A DNA stretch of 64,000 nt from an uncultured Eubacteriales bacterium (GCA_900315015.1 OMXJ01000007.1:62001-126000), one strand, 5' to 3'. Shown: positions 1 through 9,028, numbered from the stretch's first letter. A program made the numbers and translations. Notes: a model not told the origin generated them from the sequence alone.

Positions 1-1
1 A

Positions 2-619
2 ATTGAGGCTCTTTTGCCTCTAGTTTCATCCTCTGAAATAATTTTAGATGAAGAAAATAAAGAGGTAGGCTTTGGAAAGCCCGGCATGGAGGTCGATTTT
101 GGAGGAATAGCCAAGGGCTATGCATCTGAAAGAGTTCTTGAAATTTTTGAGGAATGCGGTGTCACAAGCGGAATCGTGAATCTTGGGGGAAATGTTCAGG
201 TGCTTGGAGAAAAGCCGGACGGAAGTGCTTTTAGGGTGGCCGTTGAGGTGCCGGAGGATACTTCTAAAAATATAGGAATATTAAGCATACGCAATAAAAC
301 GGTAATTACCTCAGGCGGATATGAAAGATATTTTGAGGAAGCTGGAGTTAAATATCATCACATATTAGACCCTGCTACAGGGGCACCAGCTGAAAATGGC
401 TTAAAATCCGTTACTGTAGTATGCGAAGATGGAGCGCTTGCAGATGCACTTTCTACGGCGCTTTATGTAATGGGGGAAGAAAAAGCGGTAGAGTTTTCCA
501 GAGAGCATCAAGGAGAAATTGATGTGATGCTTCTTACCTGTGAGGATGAACTGTATATTACCAAGGGACTTGAGGCCTCTTATGAGGCAGATAGATATCA
601 GGCGAGCATAATAGAATGA
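2..619 (+). CDS. apbE: ApbE-family FAD:protein FMN transferase, C-terminal part (5' end outside window)
   Basis: ApbE enzymes move FMN from FAD onto a Thr of target proteins such as RnfG/NqrC subunits, on the outer face of the membrane. The reading frame is open to the first base, so the start lies upstream; a TTG at 14 is in frame but is not a convincing start. Family motifs are visible: VDFGGIAKGYA, then a VNLGGNV motif, and near the C-terminus the metal/FAD-binding stretch HHILDPATGAP followed by DALSTALYVMG. About 205 residues remain of a usual 300-350, so the N-terminal signal or lipobox region is missing from view. It ends 17 bp before the -35 of the next transcription unit, and I see no clear terminator between them. 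The assignment is firm at family level; the target protein is unknown. Confidence 0.86.
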   Translation: MEALLPLVSSSEIILDEENKEVGFGKPGMEVDFGGIAKGYASERVLEIFEECGVTSGIVNLGGNVQVLGEKPDGSAFRVAVEVPEDTSKNIGILSIRNKTVITSGGYERYFEEAGVKYHHILDPATGAPAENGLKSVTVVCEDGALADALSTALYVMGEEKAVEFSREHQGEIDVMLLTCEDELYITKGLEASYEADRYQASIIE

Positions 620-636
620 TGCTTTTTCGTGTTCGC

Positions 637-665
637 TTGACATGAAATTGTTTAAATGATACAAT
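637..665 (+). promoter_or_regulatory. Promoter for the cda operon
   Basis: TTGACA (637-642), a 17-nt spacer and TACAAT (660-665). The -35 is a perfect match and the -10 matches 5 of 6. The predicted start is near 672, leaving a leader of about 120 nt before the gene at 794. This is the only good promoter I see for the run of genes up to 4775. Confidence 0.75.
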
Positions 666-793
666 AAAATGTAAAAGTGTTTGCACAATGAGCTGGTTGC
701 CTTTAAAAAGTGACCGGCCTTTACGTGTTTAATAATGGAGTCATCAGAAAAATATGAGCGGTTATGAGCTAGGGCCGCTGTGAAAGAGGCGTT

Positions 794-1486
794 ATGATAG
801 ATGAGCGAAAGACCCGTATGATGGCAAAGCTTGCCATATATGAGGATACTGAAGGAAAAGAGGACATAAAGCTTGCAAAGTATTATAAAAGCGACTATGT
901 AAGGCTTAATGTATTAAAGACAATCCTTCAGGCAGCAATCGGAATAGTCTGTATTTTGGTTATTGTCGTTTTATATAAATCGGAATATTTGATCGAGCAG
1001 GCAATTGAGCTCGACTGGTTACATATAGGAAAGGTCATACTTGCAATATTTGGCAGTGTGCTGATTTTTTATGCAGTTGCAGCCTTAGTGGGGTATTCAA
1101 TATACTACGACTGGTCTAGAAAAAGACTGGCTAAGTATTACAAGCTCCTTAAGATTCTTCAGAGATATTATGGAGAGCTAGAGGATCAGTCTGAAGAAGA
1201 TGATGAAGACGAAGACGAAGATGAAGATGATGATGAGGAAGATGAGGATGAAGGCGAAGAGTCTGACGGTGATGAATCTTTAGAGTCTTTAGAAGAAGAG
1301 TCTTTGGAAGGGGATTCTAGTGCAGAGAGTCTAGAGGAGACGAGGGAAGCCTCAGAGGAAAATGAGAGAGCTGATGATGATTTCAAGGATCTTGAATCGA
1401 TGCTTGCAGCGGATGCAAGTGAATTTGAGGATAGTGAAGAGCCTTTAGCAGGCGATAAGAAAGCCGGGCACGGCAAAAAACACTAA
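794..1486 (+). CDS. Two-helix membrane protein with long acidic cytoplasmic tail, function unknown
   Basis: I do not recognise a family. The 230-residue product has a basic N-terminus, two hydrophobic segments (roughly residues 36-60 and 72-100), then a very acidic Asp/Glu/Ser-rich tail from about residue 130, ending in a short Lys/His-rich piece. The tail is a low-complexity run of GAA/GAT codons. The gene is first in the operon leading to cdaA and cdaR, 20 bp before the next gene, so it may act with that membrane complex; this is inference from position only. The minus-strand open frame over the acidic tail (poly-Ser) is an artefact of composition. The start at 794 gives the complete N-terminal region, although its ribosome site (AGAGGCG) is modest. 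Confidence 0.72.
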   Translation: MIDERKTRMMAKLAIYEDTEGKEDIKLAKYYKSDYVRLNVLKTILQAAIGIVCILVIVVLYKSEYLIEQAIELDWLHIGKVILAIFGSVLIFYAVAALVGYSIYYDWSRKRLAKYYKLLKILQRYYGELEDQSEEDDEDEDEDEDDDEEDEDEGEESDGDESLESLEEESLEGDSSAESLEETREASEENERADDDFKDLESMLAADASEFEDSEEPLAGDKKAGHGKKH

Positions 1487-1506
1487 AGGAAGGGACTGTA
1501 AAGGGC

Positions 1507-2571
1507 ATGTCTATTATATTAGAAATAAGAGCATTATTAATTAAATTTTATCAAAAGTTCCAGGTTGTGCTCAAACCTGCGTTTAAATTTGTATTTGCAT
1601 ATATGACATTATTTGCAATTAATTCACAGATCGGATATGATGAAAGACTTACATCAAAGTCTATTTTACTTGTTTTATCACTGCTATGTGCTTTTACACC
1701 GCAGGTAATATTAGTTTTTATAGCACTTATTCTCTCTGTGCTTCATGTGTATTCTGTGGCACCGCTTCTTGCAGCAGTTGTTTTATTAGTGTACATAATT
1801 CTTTATGCGCTGATAGTTCGTTTTGCTACAAATTATTCATATGCAGTTGTAGCGATACCGATATTATTCCATTTTAATCTGCAATATGCAGTACCATTGT
1901 ATCTTGGAATGATCGCAAATCCGCTCATGATGCTTCCAACAACAGCTGGTGTTGTTGTTTACTACATATTCGAGCTTATCAAGGAAAGAGCTGATAATAC
2001 CAATATTGAATCAATGAATGACATTCTTCCTATCTTCCAGTCACTTGTTGACAGCGTGCTTGCACAGAAGCAGATAGTAGGAATAAGTCTCGTTTTTGCA
2101 TTTGTAATTATAGCTGTTTATACAGTAAGAAGAATTAAGATGAGCTATTCTTACGAGATAGCAATCATTGCTGGCGCAGTAGTTAATATCTTTGGTTTCC
2201 TTGTAATGGAATTAAAGCTTGCCCAGTCAGCAGATCTTGGAAAGATGATGCTTGGCACTGCATTTTCAGTTATTATCTGCTTTATTCTTCTGTTCTTTAA
2301 GAGAATCCTCGATTATAGCGGAGTTGAGAACGTTCAGTTCGAGGATGATGATTATTACTACTATGTAAAGGCGGTTCCTAAGATGAAGATCGCGCCTAGG
2401 GAAAAGAAGGTAAAGCATATTAATCAAAAGAGTACAAAGGACTCTGATGATGAGGAAGAAGAGGAGGCTGAGGCAAAGGAAGTAGAAGAAGTTAGAGAAA
2501 AGCTTCAGTCTAGGAAAGTAGTTTCTGTATACGGTAAGAAGGAAGAGGATGCTGATGAGCATAATGAGTAA
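1507..2571 (+). CDS. Polytopic membrane protein upstream of cdaA, function unknown
   Basis: The 354-residue product has about 8 hydrophobic segments in residues 20-260, followed by a charged cytoplasmic tail. The tail starts with a Tyr-rich motif, DDDYYYYVKAVPK, around residues 278-290, and ends in an Asp/Glu/Lys-rich low-complexity region. From memory, similar proteins sit directly upstream of cdaA in Lachnospiraceae, sometimes loosely labelled ABC permease. I see no ABC-permease motif and leave the function open. Its stop overlaps the start of cdaA, which suggests translational coupling and a role near the diadenylate cyclase. Gene existence is well supported by length, hydrophobic pattern and operon spacing (20 bp after the previous gene). 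Confidence 0.78.
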   Translation: MSIILEIRALLIKFYQKFQVVLKPAFKFVFAYMTLFAINSQIGYDERLTSKSILLVLSLLCAFTPQVILVFIALILSVLHVYSVAPLLAAVVLLVYIILYALIVRFATNYSYAVVAIPILFHFNLQYAVPLYLGMIANPLMMLPTTAGVVVYYIFELIKERADNTNIESMNDILPIFQSLVDSVLAQKQIVGISLVFAFVIIAVYTVRRIKMSYSYEIAIIAGAVVNIFGFLVMELKLAQSADLGKMMLGTAFSVIICFILLFFKRILDYSGVENVQFEDDDYYYYVKAVPKMKIAPREKKVKHINQKSTKDSDDEEEEEAEAKEVEEVREKLQSRKVVSVYGKKEEDADEHNE

Positions 2572-3475
2572 TTTTTTCAACACTCTGTACAATGAATATC
2601 TTACGCGTTTTGGGAAAATAAAGATTACTGACATCATAGAGATTATCATTCTTTGGATAGTCATATACATGTTTATCAAGTGGGTAAAGACTACAAGAGC
2701 CTGGACTCTTATCTGGGGACTTCTTATGATAGTTTTGTTCTGGGTAGCGGCAAAGGTATTTGATTTTAACGTAATACTTGCCATATTCGGAAATGCCCTT
2801 ACCTTTATACTTACGGCACTTATAGTAATATTCCAGCCTGAGCTCAGAAAGGCACTTGAGAAGCTAGGTCAGATATCTACAGGTTCTTTTTCAACGTTCA
2901 ATTACAGTAAGAAAAAGCAGGGGGATGAGAGATTTTCTGACGAGACAATCGACGAGCTTGTCGGAGCATGTACAGATCTTGCGAGAGATAAGACAGGCGC
3001 TCTCATGGTCATTGAGATGACAGAAAATGTCGATGAATATATAAAGTCAGGAATAACGCTGAATGCTGATATTACAAGACAGCTTTTAATAAATATATTT
3101 GAGCATAATACACCGCTTCATGATGGTGCAGTCATCATCAGGGGAGATAAGATAATTGCTGCAACCTGTTATCTGCCGCTCTCTGATAATATGAAGCTTT
3201 CAAAGGATCTTGGAACCCGTCATAGAGCAGGAGTCGGAATGAGCGAGGCAACTGACAGCTTCGTTATGATAGTTTCAGAAGAAACCGGCCAGGTTTCGGT
3301 TGCTTACCAGGGCAAGCTCGATAGAGCTCTAAGTAGCACAAAGCTGCGCCAGGTGCTTAAGAAGATCCAGATAAGCGGTGAAAAGAAGCAGGATAGCATA
3401 GTTAAGAGAATTACTAAAAGGCTTCTTGAGGATGATGAGGAAATAAAGAATGAAGCAAATAAAAATACTTTGTAA
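2555..3475 (+). CDS. cdaA: Membrane diadenylate cyclase CdaA (c-di-AMP synthase)
   Basis: CdaA condenses two ATP into c-di-AMP, a messenger controlling potassium, osmolyte and cell-wall homeostasis. Three N-terminal membrane helices (about residues 20-95) precede the DisA_N/DAC domain. Catalytic signatures are visible: HDGA with Asp near residue 190 and GTRHRAG with the RHR triplet near 222-224. Length (306) is slightly above the usual 270-285. I chose ATG 2555: the GGAAGAGG at 2541-2548 directly abuts an upstream ATG at 2549 but sits 6 nt from 2555; ATG 2564 is a further option. The start lies inside the 3' end of the preceding membrane-protein gene, and the gene overlaps cdaR by 26 bp, so the three are probably translationally coupled. 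Confidence 0.93.
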   Translation: MSIMSNFFNTLYNEYLTRFGKIKITDIIEIIILWIVIYMFIKWVKTTRAWTLIWGLLMIVLFWVAAKVFDFNVILAIFGNALTFILTALIVIFQPELRKALEKLGQISTGSFSTFNYSKKKQGDERFSDETIDELVGACTDLARDKTGALMVIEMTENVDEYIKSGITLNADITRQLLINIFEHNTPLHDGAVIIRGDKIIAATCYLPLSDNMKLSKDLGTRHRAGVGMSEATDSFVMIVSEETGQVSVAYQGKLDRALSSTKLRQVLKKIQISGEKKQDSIVKRITKRLLEDDEEIKNEANKNTL

Positions 3476-4775
3476 AAAGCTGGTCAGGGTATTTACAACA
3501 AATGTCGGACTAAAGCTTATAGCACTGGTGATTGCAATACTTGCATGGCTTCTTGTGATGGTCGAAAATGATCCTTATGTAGATAAGACGATTAAGAATG
3601 TTTCAGTTAATATCATCAATGAGGATTATTTCCAGCAGTCCATGAAAATCGGAAGCGTAGAGTCAGGTGACAGGGTAACTATAGTAGTGCATGGACCTCG
3701 TTCTGAGGTATCCTCGCTTAACAGCACGGATTTTACGGTTACAGCAAATTTCAGAGATCTGAACGCAGATACAAATGCGGTACCCATAAATGTAGCCATT
3801 GCAGCAAGCTCTCAGGCGACAGCTGCAAATGTTACAATAAAAAAGCAGACTCCGTCTGTAATGAAAATCAGTCTTGAAGATATGGTTTCTAAGAAATTTA
3901 CAATTAATGTAAATACAAGCGGTGAAGCAGCAAGTGGAAGCTATGTTTCAGAAACAATTGTAAGCCCTAATATTATTACGGTAATGGGCTCTCAGGCAGA
4001 CATAGACCAGATCAAGAAGGTCGCAGTTGACGTAAATGTAAGTGGTGCATCAGAATCCTTCAGCGGAGACTATGTGCCAAAGCTCTATAATGAATATGGA
4101 GAAATAAAGAATACCTCCTCTTATATGAAAATAGTTGATTCTAATGATGCAGAAAAGGAAATCAGCTCTGCTAAGGTAGATGTGAATGTGCTTGCAACCA
4201 AGCAGATATTTATCTTGGTTTCTGTACAGGGAAGTCCGGCAACAGGCTATGAGTGTGTTGATGAGCAGCACCTGCCGACAGAGGTAACCATAGCCGGGAC
4301 TAAGGAGGATCTTGATGATATAATTGCACTCACCATTCCGTTTGATATAAGTAATACCAACCAGACGGTAGTTGAGCAGACCTTTAATATTCAGGATTAT
4401 CTGAATAAGCAATATGCAGATAAGGACAGTGAGGGAAATATAATTGCTGCAAAGTATATCTGTATTGATGAAAATCAGACAGTATCAGCGCAGGCAACGC
4501 TTGAAAAGCTAGAGTCTAGGAGAATTACAGTGCTTACCTCTACTATTGATAAGAGAAATCTAGAAGAGGGCTATTCACTTAATTTCAAGGAAGCGACAGT
4601 AAATGTAATGGTTTATGCAATTAAGGATGTAATTGATACAATAAAGGCCAGTGATCTGAACCTTTATGTTGATGCGGATGGACTTGGGGAAGGTAGCTAC
4701 GAGATGACAATAAAATGTGATCCGGCAATTGATCTTACGATGAATGAGGTTACAATAGAAGCTGCCATAAATTAG
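3450..4775 (+). CDS. cdaR: CdaR, YbbR-domain regulator of CdaA
   Basis: CdaR is a single-pass membrane protein whose extracytoplasmic YbbR repeats modulate CdaA. The product has one N-terminal helix (about residues 20-38, followed by MVENDPYVDKTI, a typical YbbR opening) and then about 400 residues of beta-rich repeats. At least four YbbR-like units can be followed by recurring 'V.V.G....' strands. Its start overlaps cdaA by 26 bp with a GAGGAA ribosome site just upstream. The cdaA-cdaR pairing is widespread in Firmicutes, where glmM often follows; glmM does not follow here, and the next gene is a polysaccharide-export permease. No terminator is seen between 4775 and 4806. Confidence 0.88.
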   Translation: MKQIKILCKKLVRVFTTNVGLKLIALVIAILAWLLVMVENDPYVDKTIKNVSVNIINEDYFQQSMKIGSVESGDRVTIVVHGPRSEVSSLNSTDFTVTANFRDLNADTNAVPINVAIAASSQATAANVTIKKQTPSVMKISLEDMVSKKFTINVNTSGEAASGSYVSETIVSPNIITVMGSQADIDQIKKVAVDVNVSGASESFSGDYVPKLYNEYGEIKNTSSYMKIVDSNDAEKEISSAKVDVNVLATKQIFILVSVQGSPATGYECVDEQHLPTEVTIAGTKEDLDDIIALTIPFDISNTNQTVVEQTFNIQDYLNKQYADKDSEGNIIAAKYICIDENQTVSAQATLEKLESRRITVLTSTIDKRNLEEGYSLNFKEATVNVMVYAIKDVIDTIKASDLNLYVDADGLGEGSYEMTIKCDPAIDLTMNEVTIEAAIN

Positions 4776-4805
4776 TCTTTTAGAATATGGAGTTTAAGAA
4801 ATTTA

Positions 4806-5582
4806 ATGAAACGTTTTATAGCGAATTTTAAAAAATATAAGTTCCTGTTATTTGAGCTTGTCAAAAGAGATGTCAAACTCAAGTATAGGAGTTCGATGTT
4901 AGGCTTTCTTTGGACTTTAATAGAGCCATTACTTACAATGATAGTTCTTACCATCATTTTTGGAACGCTCTTTGGAAGAGGGAAGAATTTTTCAGTATAT
5001 ATCCTTTGCGGTAGATTGATGTTCTCTTATTTTTCAAATGGAACAAAGTTAGCTCTGAAATCGATAAGAAGGAATGGAAGAATGCTGAGAAAGGTGTATG
5101 TTCCAAAGTATATGTATCCTTTATCATCAGCACTTTCAGCCTTTGTTACCTTTGCAATTTCGTTAGTAGTATTAGTAGGAGTATCCTTAGTGCAGCATAT
5201 ATGGCCAACAATCCATGTACTTGAAGCAATAGTACCGTTATTAACACTATTTCTTTTGGTTTTTTCACTTGGAATATTCCTTTCAGTTTTAGATGTATTC
5301 TTCAGAGATCTTGAATATATCTGGAATGTAGTTACAATGCTTATAATGTATGCTTCAGCTATTTTCTATTATCCTGAAAAGGTGCTTGTATCTGAGTATG
5401 CATTTTTACTTAAGTACAATCCTTTATATGCTGTAATCAACAATTTCAGACGTACAATAATGTATGGACAGTCACTTGAATTCTTTAGCACCTGGTATCC
5501 TCTTGCAGTAGCAGTAGTCTTTGGTGTTATCGGAATGATCTTCTTCTATAAGAAGCAGGATGAGTTCATATTGTATGTATAA
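4806..5582 (+). CDS. Polysaccharide/teichoic-acid export ABC permease (ABC-2 type, TagG/Wzm-like)
   Basis: This is the membrane subunit of an exporter moving lipid-linked polymers across the cytoplasmic membrane. The 258-residue product has the family N-terminal signature: an ELVKRDVKLKYRSS amphipathic segment, then GFLWTLIEPLLTM leading into the first helix. Six hydrophobic segments follow (about residues 35-55, 62-80, 105-130, 140-165, 170-190, 230-250). The ATPase partner begins 17 bp downstream. Whether the polymer is wall teichoic acid, a rhamnan-type glycan or another capsule is not fixed by this gene; downstream glycerophosphotransferase and glycosyltransferase genes favour a phosphodiester-containing wall polymer. 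Confidence 0.86.
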   Translation: MKRFIANFKKYKFLLFELVKRDVKLKYRSSMLGFLWTLIEPLLTMIVLTIIFGTLFGRGKNFSVYILCGRLMFSYFSNGTKLALKSIRRNGRMLRKVYVPKYMYPLSSALSAFVTFAISLVVLVGVSLVQHIWPTIHVLEAIVPLLTLFLLVFSLGIFLSVLDVFFRDLEYIWNVVTMLIMYASAIFYYPEKVLVSEYAFLLKYNPLYAVINNFRRTIMYGQSLEFFSTWYPLAVAVVFGVIGMIFFYKKQDEFILYV

Positions 5583-5599
5583 GGAATCTGGAGGAAGCC

Positions 5600-6343
5600 A
5601 TGGCAAATAAAACAGCGATAGAGGTCAAAAATCTCGGTGTCCGCTTTAGAATGCAGAAGGAAAAGACGGATACCCTGAAAGAGTTTTTTGTTAAGACATT
5701 AAAAAAAGAAATTAAATATAATGAATTCTGGGCGCTAAAGGATGTAAGCTTCAGTGTTGAAAAGGGCACAAGGCTTGGAATCATGGGACTTAACGGAGCA
5801 GGAAAAAGTACGCTTCTTAAGACCATTGCAGGCGTATTAAAGCCTACTGAGGGCGAAGTGATAAGAAAAGGGAATGTAGTTCCGCTTCTTGAACTCGGTG
5901 CAGGCTTTGACCAGCAGTATACCGGAGCAGAGAATATTTTCCTATACGGAGCGATGCTTGGATATCAGAGAAGCTTTCTTAAGGAAAAGTATAAGGAAAT
6001 CATAGATTTTTCCGAACTAGGAGATTTCATAAATGTTCCTGTAAAGAATTATTCTTCTGGTATGAAGAGCAGACTTGGCTTTTCAATTGCAACGATTGTA
6101 GAGCCTGAGATCCTCATTCTTGATGAGGTGCTCTCGGTCGGAGATGTAAAGTTCAAGCGTAAGAGTGAAGCAAAGATCAAATCAATGTTTGATAAGGGGA
6201 TTACGGTGCTATTCGTATCTCATTCAACTCAGCAGGTGAAGAATCTGTGTGATAAGGCAATCATTCTTGAACATGGAAAGCTCATAATGAATGGTGATTC
6301 AGCTTCGGTATGTGAGGCTTACACTGAAATGACTAATAAATAA
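5600..6343 (+). CDS. Polysaccharide/teichoic-acid export ABC ATPase (TagH/Wzt-like, short form)
   Basis: The nucleotide-binding partner of the preceding permease. Walker A GLNGAGKST lies at residues 63-71, the signature region YSSGMKSRLGFSIA near residue 152, Walker B ILILDEVLSVGD near 172-183, and the switch His in VSHSTQQV. The N-terminal insertion before Walker A (MQKEKTDTLKEFF) is typical of TagH/Wzt ATPases. At 247 residues it lacks the extra C-terminal domain that binds polymer ends in Wzt-type exporters or the SH3/lectin-like tail of TagH, so it resembles the short TagH forms. A good GGAGG ribosome site lies just upstream, and a hairpin terminator follows the gene. Confidence 0.9.
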   Translation: MANKTAIEVKNLGVRFRMQKEKTDTLKEFFVKTLKKEIKYNEFWALKDVSFSVEKGTRLGIMGLNGAGKSTLLKTIAGVLKPTEGEVIRKGNVVPLLELGAGFDQQYTGAENIFLYGAMLGYQRSFLKEKYKEIIDFSELGDFINVPVKNYSSGMKSRLGFSIATIVEPEILILDEVLSVGDVKFKRKSEAKIKSMFDKGITVLFVSHSTQQVKNLCDKAIILEHGKLIMNGDSASVCEAYTEMTNK

Positions 6344-6348
6344 TGCTT

Positions 6349-6377
6349 AATGGGCCATTTTCATATGGCCCATTTTA
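6349..6377 (+). terminator. Probable intrinsic terminator after the exporter ATPase gene
   Basis: A 10-bp stem, AATGGGCCAT (6349-6358) with ATGGCCCATT (6365-6374), has a 6-nt loop. The T tract is short and interrupted. No new promoter is visible before 6405, so some read-through into the glycosyltransferase gene is likely. Confidence 0.55.
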
Positions 6378-6404
6378 ATTAGATATAGTTGGTAGGAGGC
6401 AAAT

Positions 6405-7610
6405 ATGCTCACGAAACAGGCAGTAGTAAGAGAGGCTAAGAGGGTAACTCTTAGTACAATGCATAATGCAGCAGCAACGGCTGAAAGAATAAGGGTAAAG
6501 GATGCGCTAAAAAGGTATGATGCATCTGTAATTAAAAATGAGCCCTTATCAGGAGAGCTTACTTCAATTTTGTTTGTCATAACCAGGATGGTGCGCTTTC
6601 ATGGCGGACAGACCTCAATATTAAGGCTTGGAACCAAGCTTTCAGAGCTTGGTGTCAGAGTGGGCTATGCTGTCTATAAGCCGCAGTCCCATGAGGAAAT
6701 GGAAATCTGCGCCGCCAGTAATCTTTCTGGTTATAAGGGAGAGCTTATTGATAGTGAAGGTTTCTCAAAGCTTCTATCAGAAGGGGCTGATAAAGAAAAG
6801 GAATATCAGGTGATCTGCGCCTCATCATGGGATACGGTCTCTTATGTAAAAAAGCTCAGTGGATATAAAGCTTATTTTATCCAGGATTATGAGCCGTATT
6901 TTTATAACTTCGGGGAGCTCTTTCTTTTATCACAGAAGACCTATGAGCAGGGACTTCACATGATAAGTCTTGGAAGCTGGAATAAGGAAATGATAAATAG
7001 AAACTGCAATACAGTTTCTGAAATAGATGTTGTAGATTTTCCTTATGAATCAAAGGATTATCCTGAGTGCTCAAGAAGCTATGATTATAGAAATAAGAAA
7101 AAACTCACACTTGCAGTTTATCTTAAGTTCTACGGAAAGAGGCTTCCTTGCATTATACCAGAGGTATTAAACGGCGTTAAAAAGCGCTTTGAAAAAAGAG
7201 GTGTTCAGGTTGAGATCTTGTATTTTGGAGAGGCAAAGAGCTTTAAGGCCCCGTATGGAAAAAATCTTGGCATGCTAAATAAGGATGAATTAAATGAACT
7301 CTATAAAAAGGCTGATTTTGGAGTTGTAGCCTCAATGAGCAATATTTCGCTTGTTCCTTATGAAATGCTCTCTGCAGGGCTTCCTGTCATAGAGGCAGAG
7401 GATGGAACCTTTAATTATTTCTTTAAAAAGAAAACTGCAATAATGATGGGGCTCTCTTCAAAGGAGCTCTATCTTAGAATGAAAAAGGCCATTTCTACCG
7501 AGGGAGAAATCTCTCTTCTTATGGAAAATGCCAGAGAAGAAATGAGAGGACTTTCCTGGGAAAAGACGGCAAAGCAGTTCAAGAAAGCACTAGAGGGGGG
7601 CGGCCAATGA
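6405..7610 (+). CDS. WsaF-like glycosyltransferase (rhamnan/wall glycan synthesis)
   Basis: The 401-residue product resembles GT4-type rhamnosyltransferases of the WsaF group. After a charged N-terminal segment, a Rossmann-like half opens with SILFVITRMVRFHGGQTS. A YFIQDYEPYFY motif near residue 165 is characteristic of the WsaF acceptor-domain region. The C-terminal GT-B donor half contains KKADFGVVASMSNISLVPYEMLSAGLPVIE, where the Glu of the YEML segment is the expected nucleotide-sugar contact. The gene overlaps the next gene by 4 bp (ATGA), so the two are co-translated. The likely role is adding deoxysugar or other residues to the exported wall polymer; the exact sugar is unknown. A strong TAGGAGG ribosome site precedes ATG 6405. 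Confidence 0.8.
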   Translation: MLTKQAVVREAKRVTLSTMHNAAATAERIRVKDALKRYDASVIKNEPLSGELTSILFVITRMVRFHGGQTSILRLGTKLSELGVRVGYAVYKPQSHEEMEICAASNLSGYKGELIDSEGFSKLLSEGADKEKEYQVICASSWDTVSYVKKLSGYKAYFIQDYEPYFYNFGELFLLSQKTYEQGLHMISLGSWNKEMINRNCNTVSEIDVVDFPYESKDYPECSRSYDYRNKKKLTLAVYLKFYGKRLPCIIPEVLNGVKKRFEKRGVQVEILYFGEAKSFKAPYGKNLGMLNKDELNELYKKADFGVVASMSNISLVPYEMLSAGLPVIEAEDGTFNYFFKKKTAIMMGLSSKELYLRMKKAISTEGEISLLMENAREEMRGLSWEKTAKQFKKALEGGGQ

Positions 7611-8899
7611 GAGAAAAAATTAAGCGTCTTACGCCAAAGCCCCTCATAGAGGCGTATAAAAAGGCGCGCTTTTTTATCATAACAATGCTATTTGCTCTAT
7701 TTAGACTATTTAAGATAAATAAGAAGAAAGTGGTGTTATCTGGAGTTTGGGGCTACGGAGATAATACGGCAGCTGTAGCCGAGGAGCTAGTTAGAATAAA
7801 TAAGACTTTTTCTGAGGATGAGAAGCTTGAAATATGCTATACGACCAAAAGACCTGAAACTGTAAGAAATTATGCGGGTAGGAAGATAAAAGGCATAAGG
7901 GCATTAAAGGACAATTCCCTAAGTGCGGTTTTTGCACTAGCTACAGCTAGAGTGTGGGTCGAATGTAATCATAAGGAGAGCTACATAAATAAAAGAAGGG
8001 GCCAGTTCTATATCCAGCTCTGGCATGGAGGAATCGCCCTAAAGAAGATAGAAAAGGATGTCCCAGGGCTTGGCGAAAAATATCTAAAAGCCTCAGCTAA
8101 GGACAATGAAATGGTAGATGCCTACATATCCAACAGCACCTTCTGTACACAGATGTATAAGAGGGCCTTTGGAGCAAAGTGCCCGATAATAGAAGCAGGA
8201 AGTCCTAGAAATGACTTCTTTATTAAGGATGATAGAGCATCAAAGTCCTATGAAAAAAAGAGGCTGAAGTTCCTTGCTTCAAAAGGTCTTTTATCAAAGC
8301 AGAGCCTTGAAAAAGCTGAGGCCATTGTAAAAAGTGCAGTTAAAATATGCGTATATGCACCCACCTATAGAGGAAATGATAGCTATGACTATTTAAATCT
8401 GGATTTTGAAGGACTAAAGGAGAGTCTTGAAAGGCGCTTTGGTGGAAGCTTTGTAATAGCGCTCAGGCTTCATCCGTTAGTCAGTGAAGGAAGGGCAGAT
8501 GAGGTAAGAAATATCTGCAATAAATATCCGGGCATAGTAATAAACGGCGATGAAAGCGGAGATCTTTATCATTTCCTTAGATTTTCAGATGTTCTTATTA
8601 CAGACTATTCAAATACCTGCTTTGAGTTTTCGATGGCAAATCTTCCGGTATTTCTTTATGTTCCGGATTTATCAGAATATGAAAACTCAAGGGGAATGTA
8701 TTTTGAATTTAAGGAGCTTCCTTTCCCTAAAGCGCAAAGAAGTGATGAACTTTTAAGGTGCATTGATGAATATGATGAAAAAAAGGCAGCTAGATATATA
8801 AAAGAGCAGAAGGATTTCTTAGAAAAATGCGGGCTAAAGGAGAGCGGACATGCAGCGAAAGCTACTGCAGAGCTTGTACTTGAGAAGTGCAGAGGTTGA
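7607..8899 (+). CDS. CDP-glycerol glycerophosphotransferase-family protein (TagB/TagF-like)
   Basis: Enzymes of this family transfer glycerol-phosphate (or related polyol-phosphate) units from CDP-linked donors to membrane-bound teichoic-acid intermediates. The 430-residue product has one N-terminal hydrophobic segment (about residues 22-40) and the family landmarks: QLWHGG near residue 138, YISNSTF, AGSPRNDFF, CVYAPTYRGN, LRLHPL with the catalytic His region, and DVLITDYSN followed by the FEFSMANLPVFLY stretch. The overlap with the glycosyltransferase gene and proximity to the TagGH-like exporter place it in wall-polymer synthesis. Chain-primer versus polymerase activity cannot be told from sequence alone. 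Confidence 0.86.
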   Translation: MREKIKRLTPKPLIEAYKKARFFIITMLFALFRLFKINKKKVVLSGVWGYGDNTAAVAEELVRINKTFSEDEKLEICYTTKRPETVRNYAGRKIKGIRALKDNSLSAVFALATARVWVECNHKESYINKRRGQFYIQLWHGGIALKKIEKDVPGLGEKYLKASAKDNEMVDAYISNSTFCTQMYKRAFGAKCPIIEAGSPRNDFFIKDDRASKSYEKKRLKFLASKGLLSKQSLEKAEAIVKSAVKICVYAPTYRGNDSYDYLNLDFEGLKESLERRFGGSFVIALRLHPLVSEGRADEVRNICNKYPGIVINGDESGDLYHFLRFSDVLITDYSNTCFEFSMANLPVFLYVPDLSEYENSRGMYFEFKELPFPKAQRSDELLRCIDEYDEKKAARYIKEQKDFLEKCGLKESGHAAKATAELVLEKCRG

Positions 8900-8902
8900 G
8901 GT

Positions 8903-9028
8903 AAGTGGCATAAGGATATTGGCATAGCAATGCAAAAGGTGAAGCAAGTGGCATAAGGATATTGGCTTAGCAAGCAAAGGTGAAGCAAGTGGCCTAAAGC
9001 TATTGGCTTAGCAATGCGAAGGTGAAGC
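8903..9028 (+). repeat. Three tandem copies of a ~42-bp intergenic repeat
   Basis: Units lie at 8903-8945 (43 bp), 8946-8986 (41 bp) and 8987-9028 (42 bp). Each begins AAGTGGC and ends GGTGAAGC, with small substitutions and indels. The tract starts just after the stop codon of the glycerophosphotransferase gene. Length varies by 1-2 bp, so no reading frame is preserved across units and it is not coding. It occupies the first half of the 305-bp gap before htrA; the rest holds a weak promoter and a small hairpin. Confidence 0.78.

Noticed and set aside
1186-1476. Minus-strand frame with a poly-Ser run
   Set aside because: It is the complement of the GAA/GAT-rich acidic tail of the plus-strand membrane-protein gene and has no start context.
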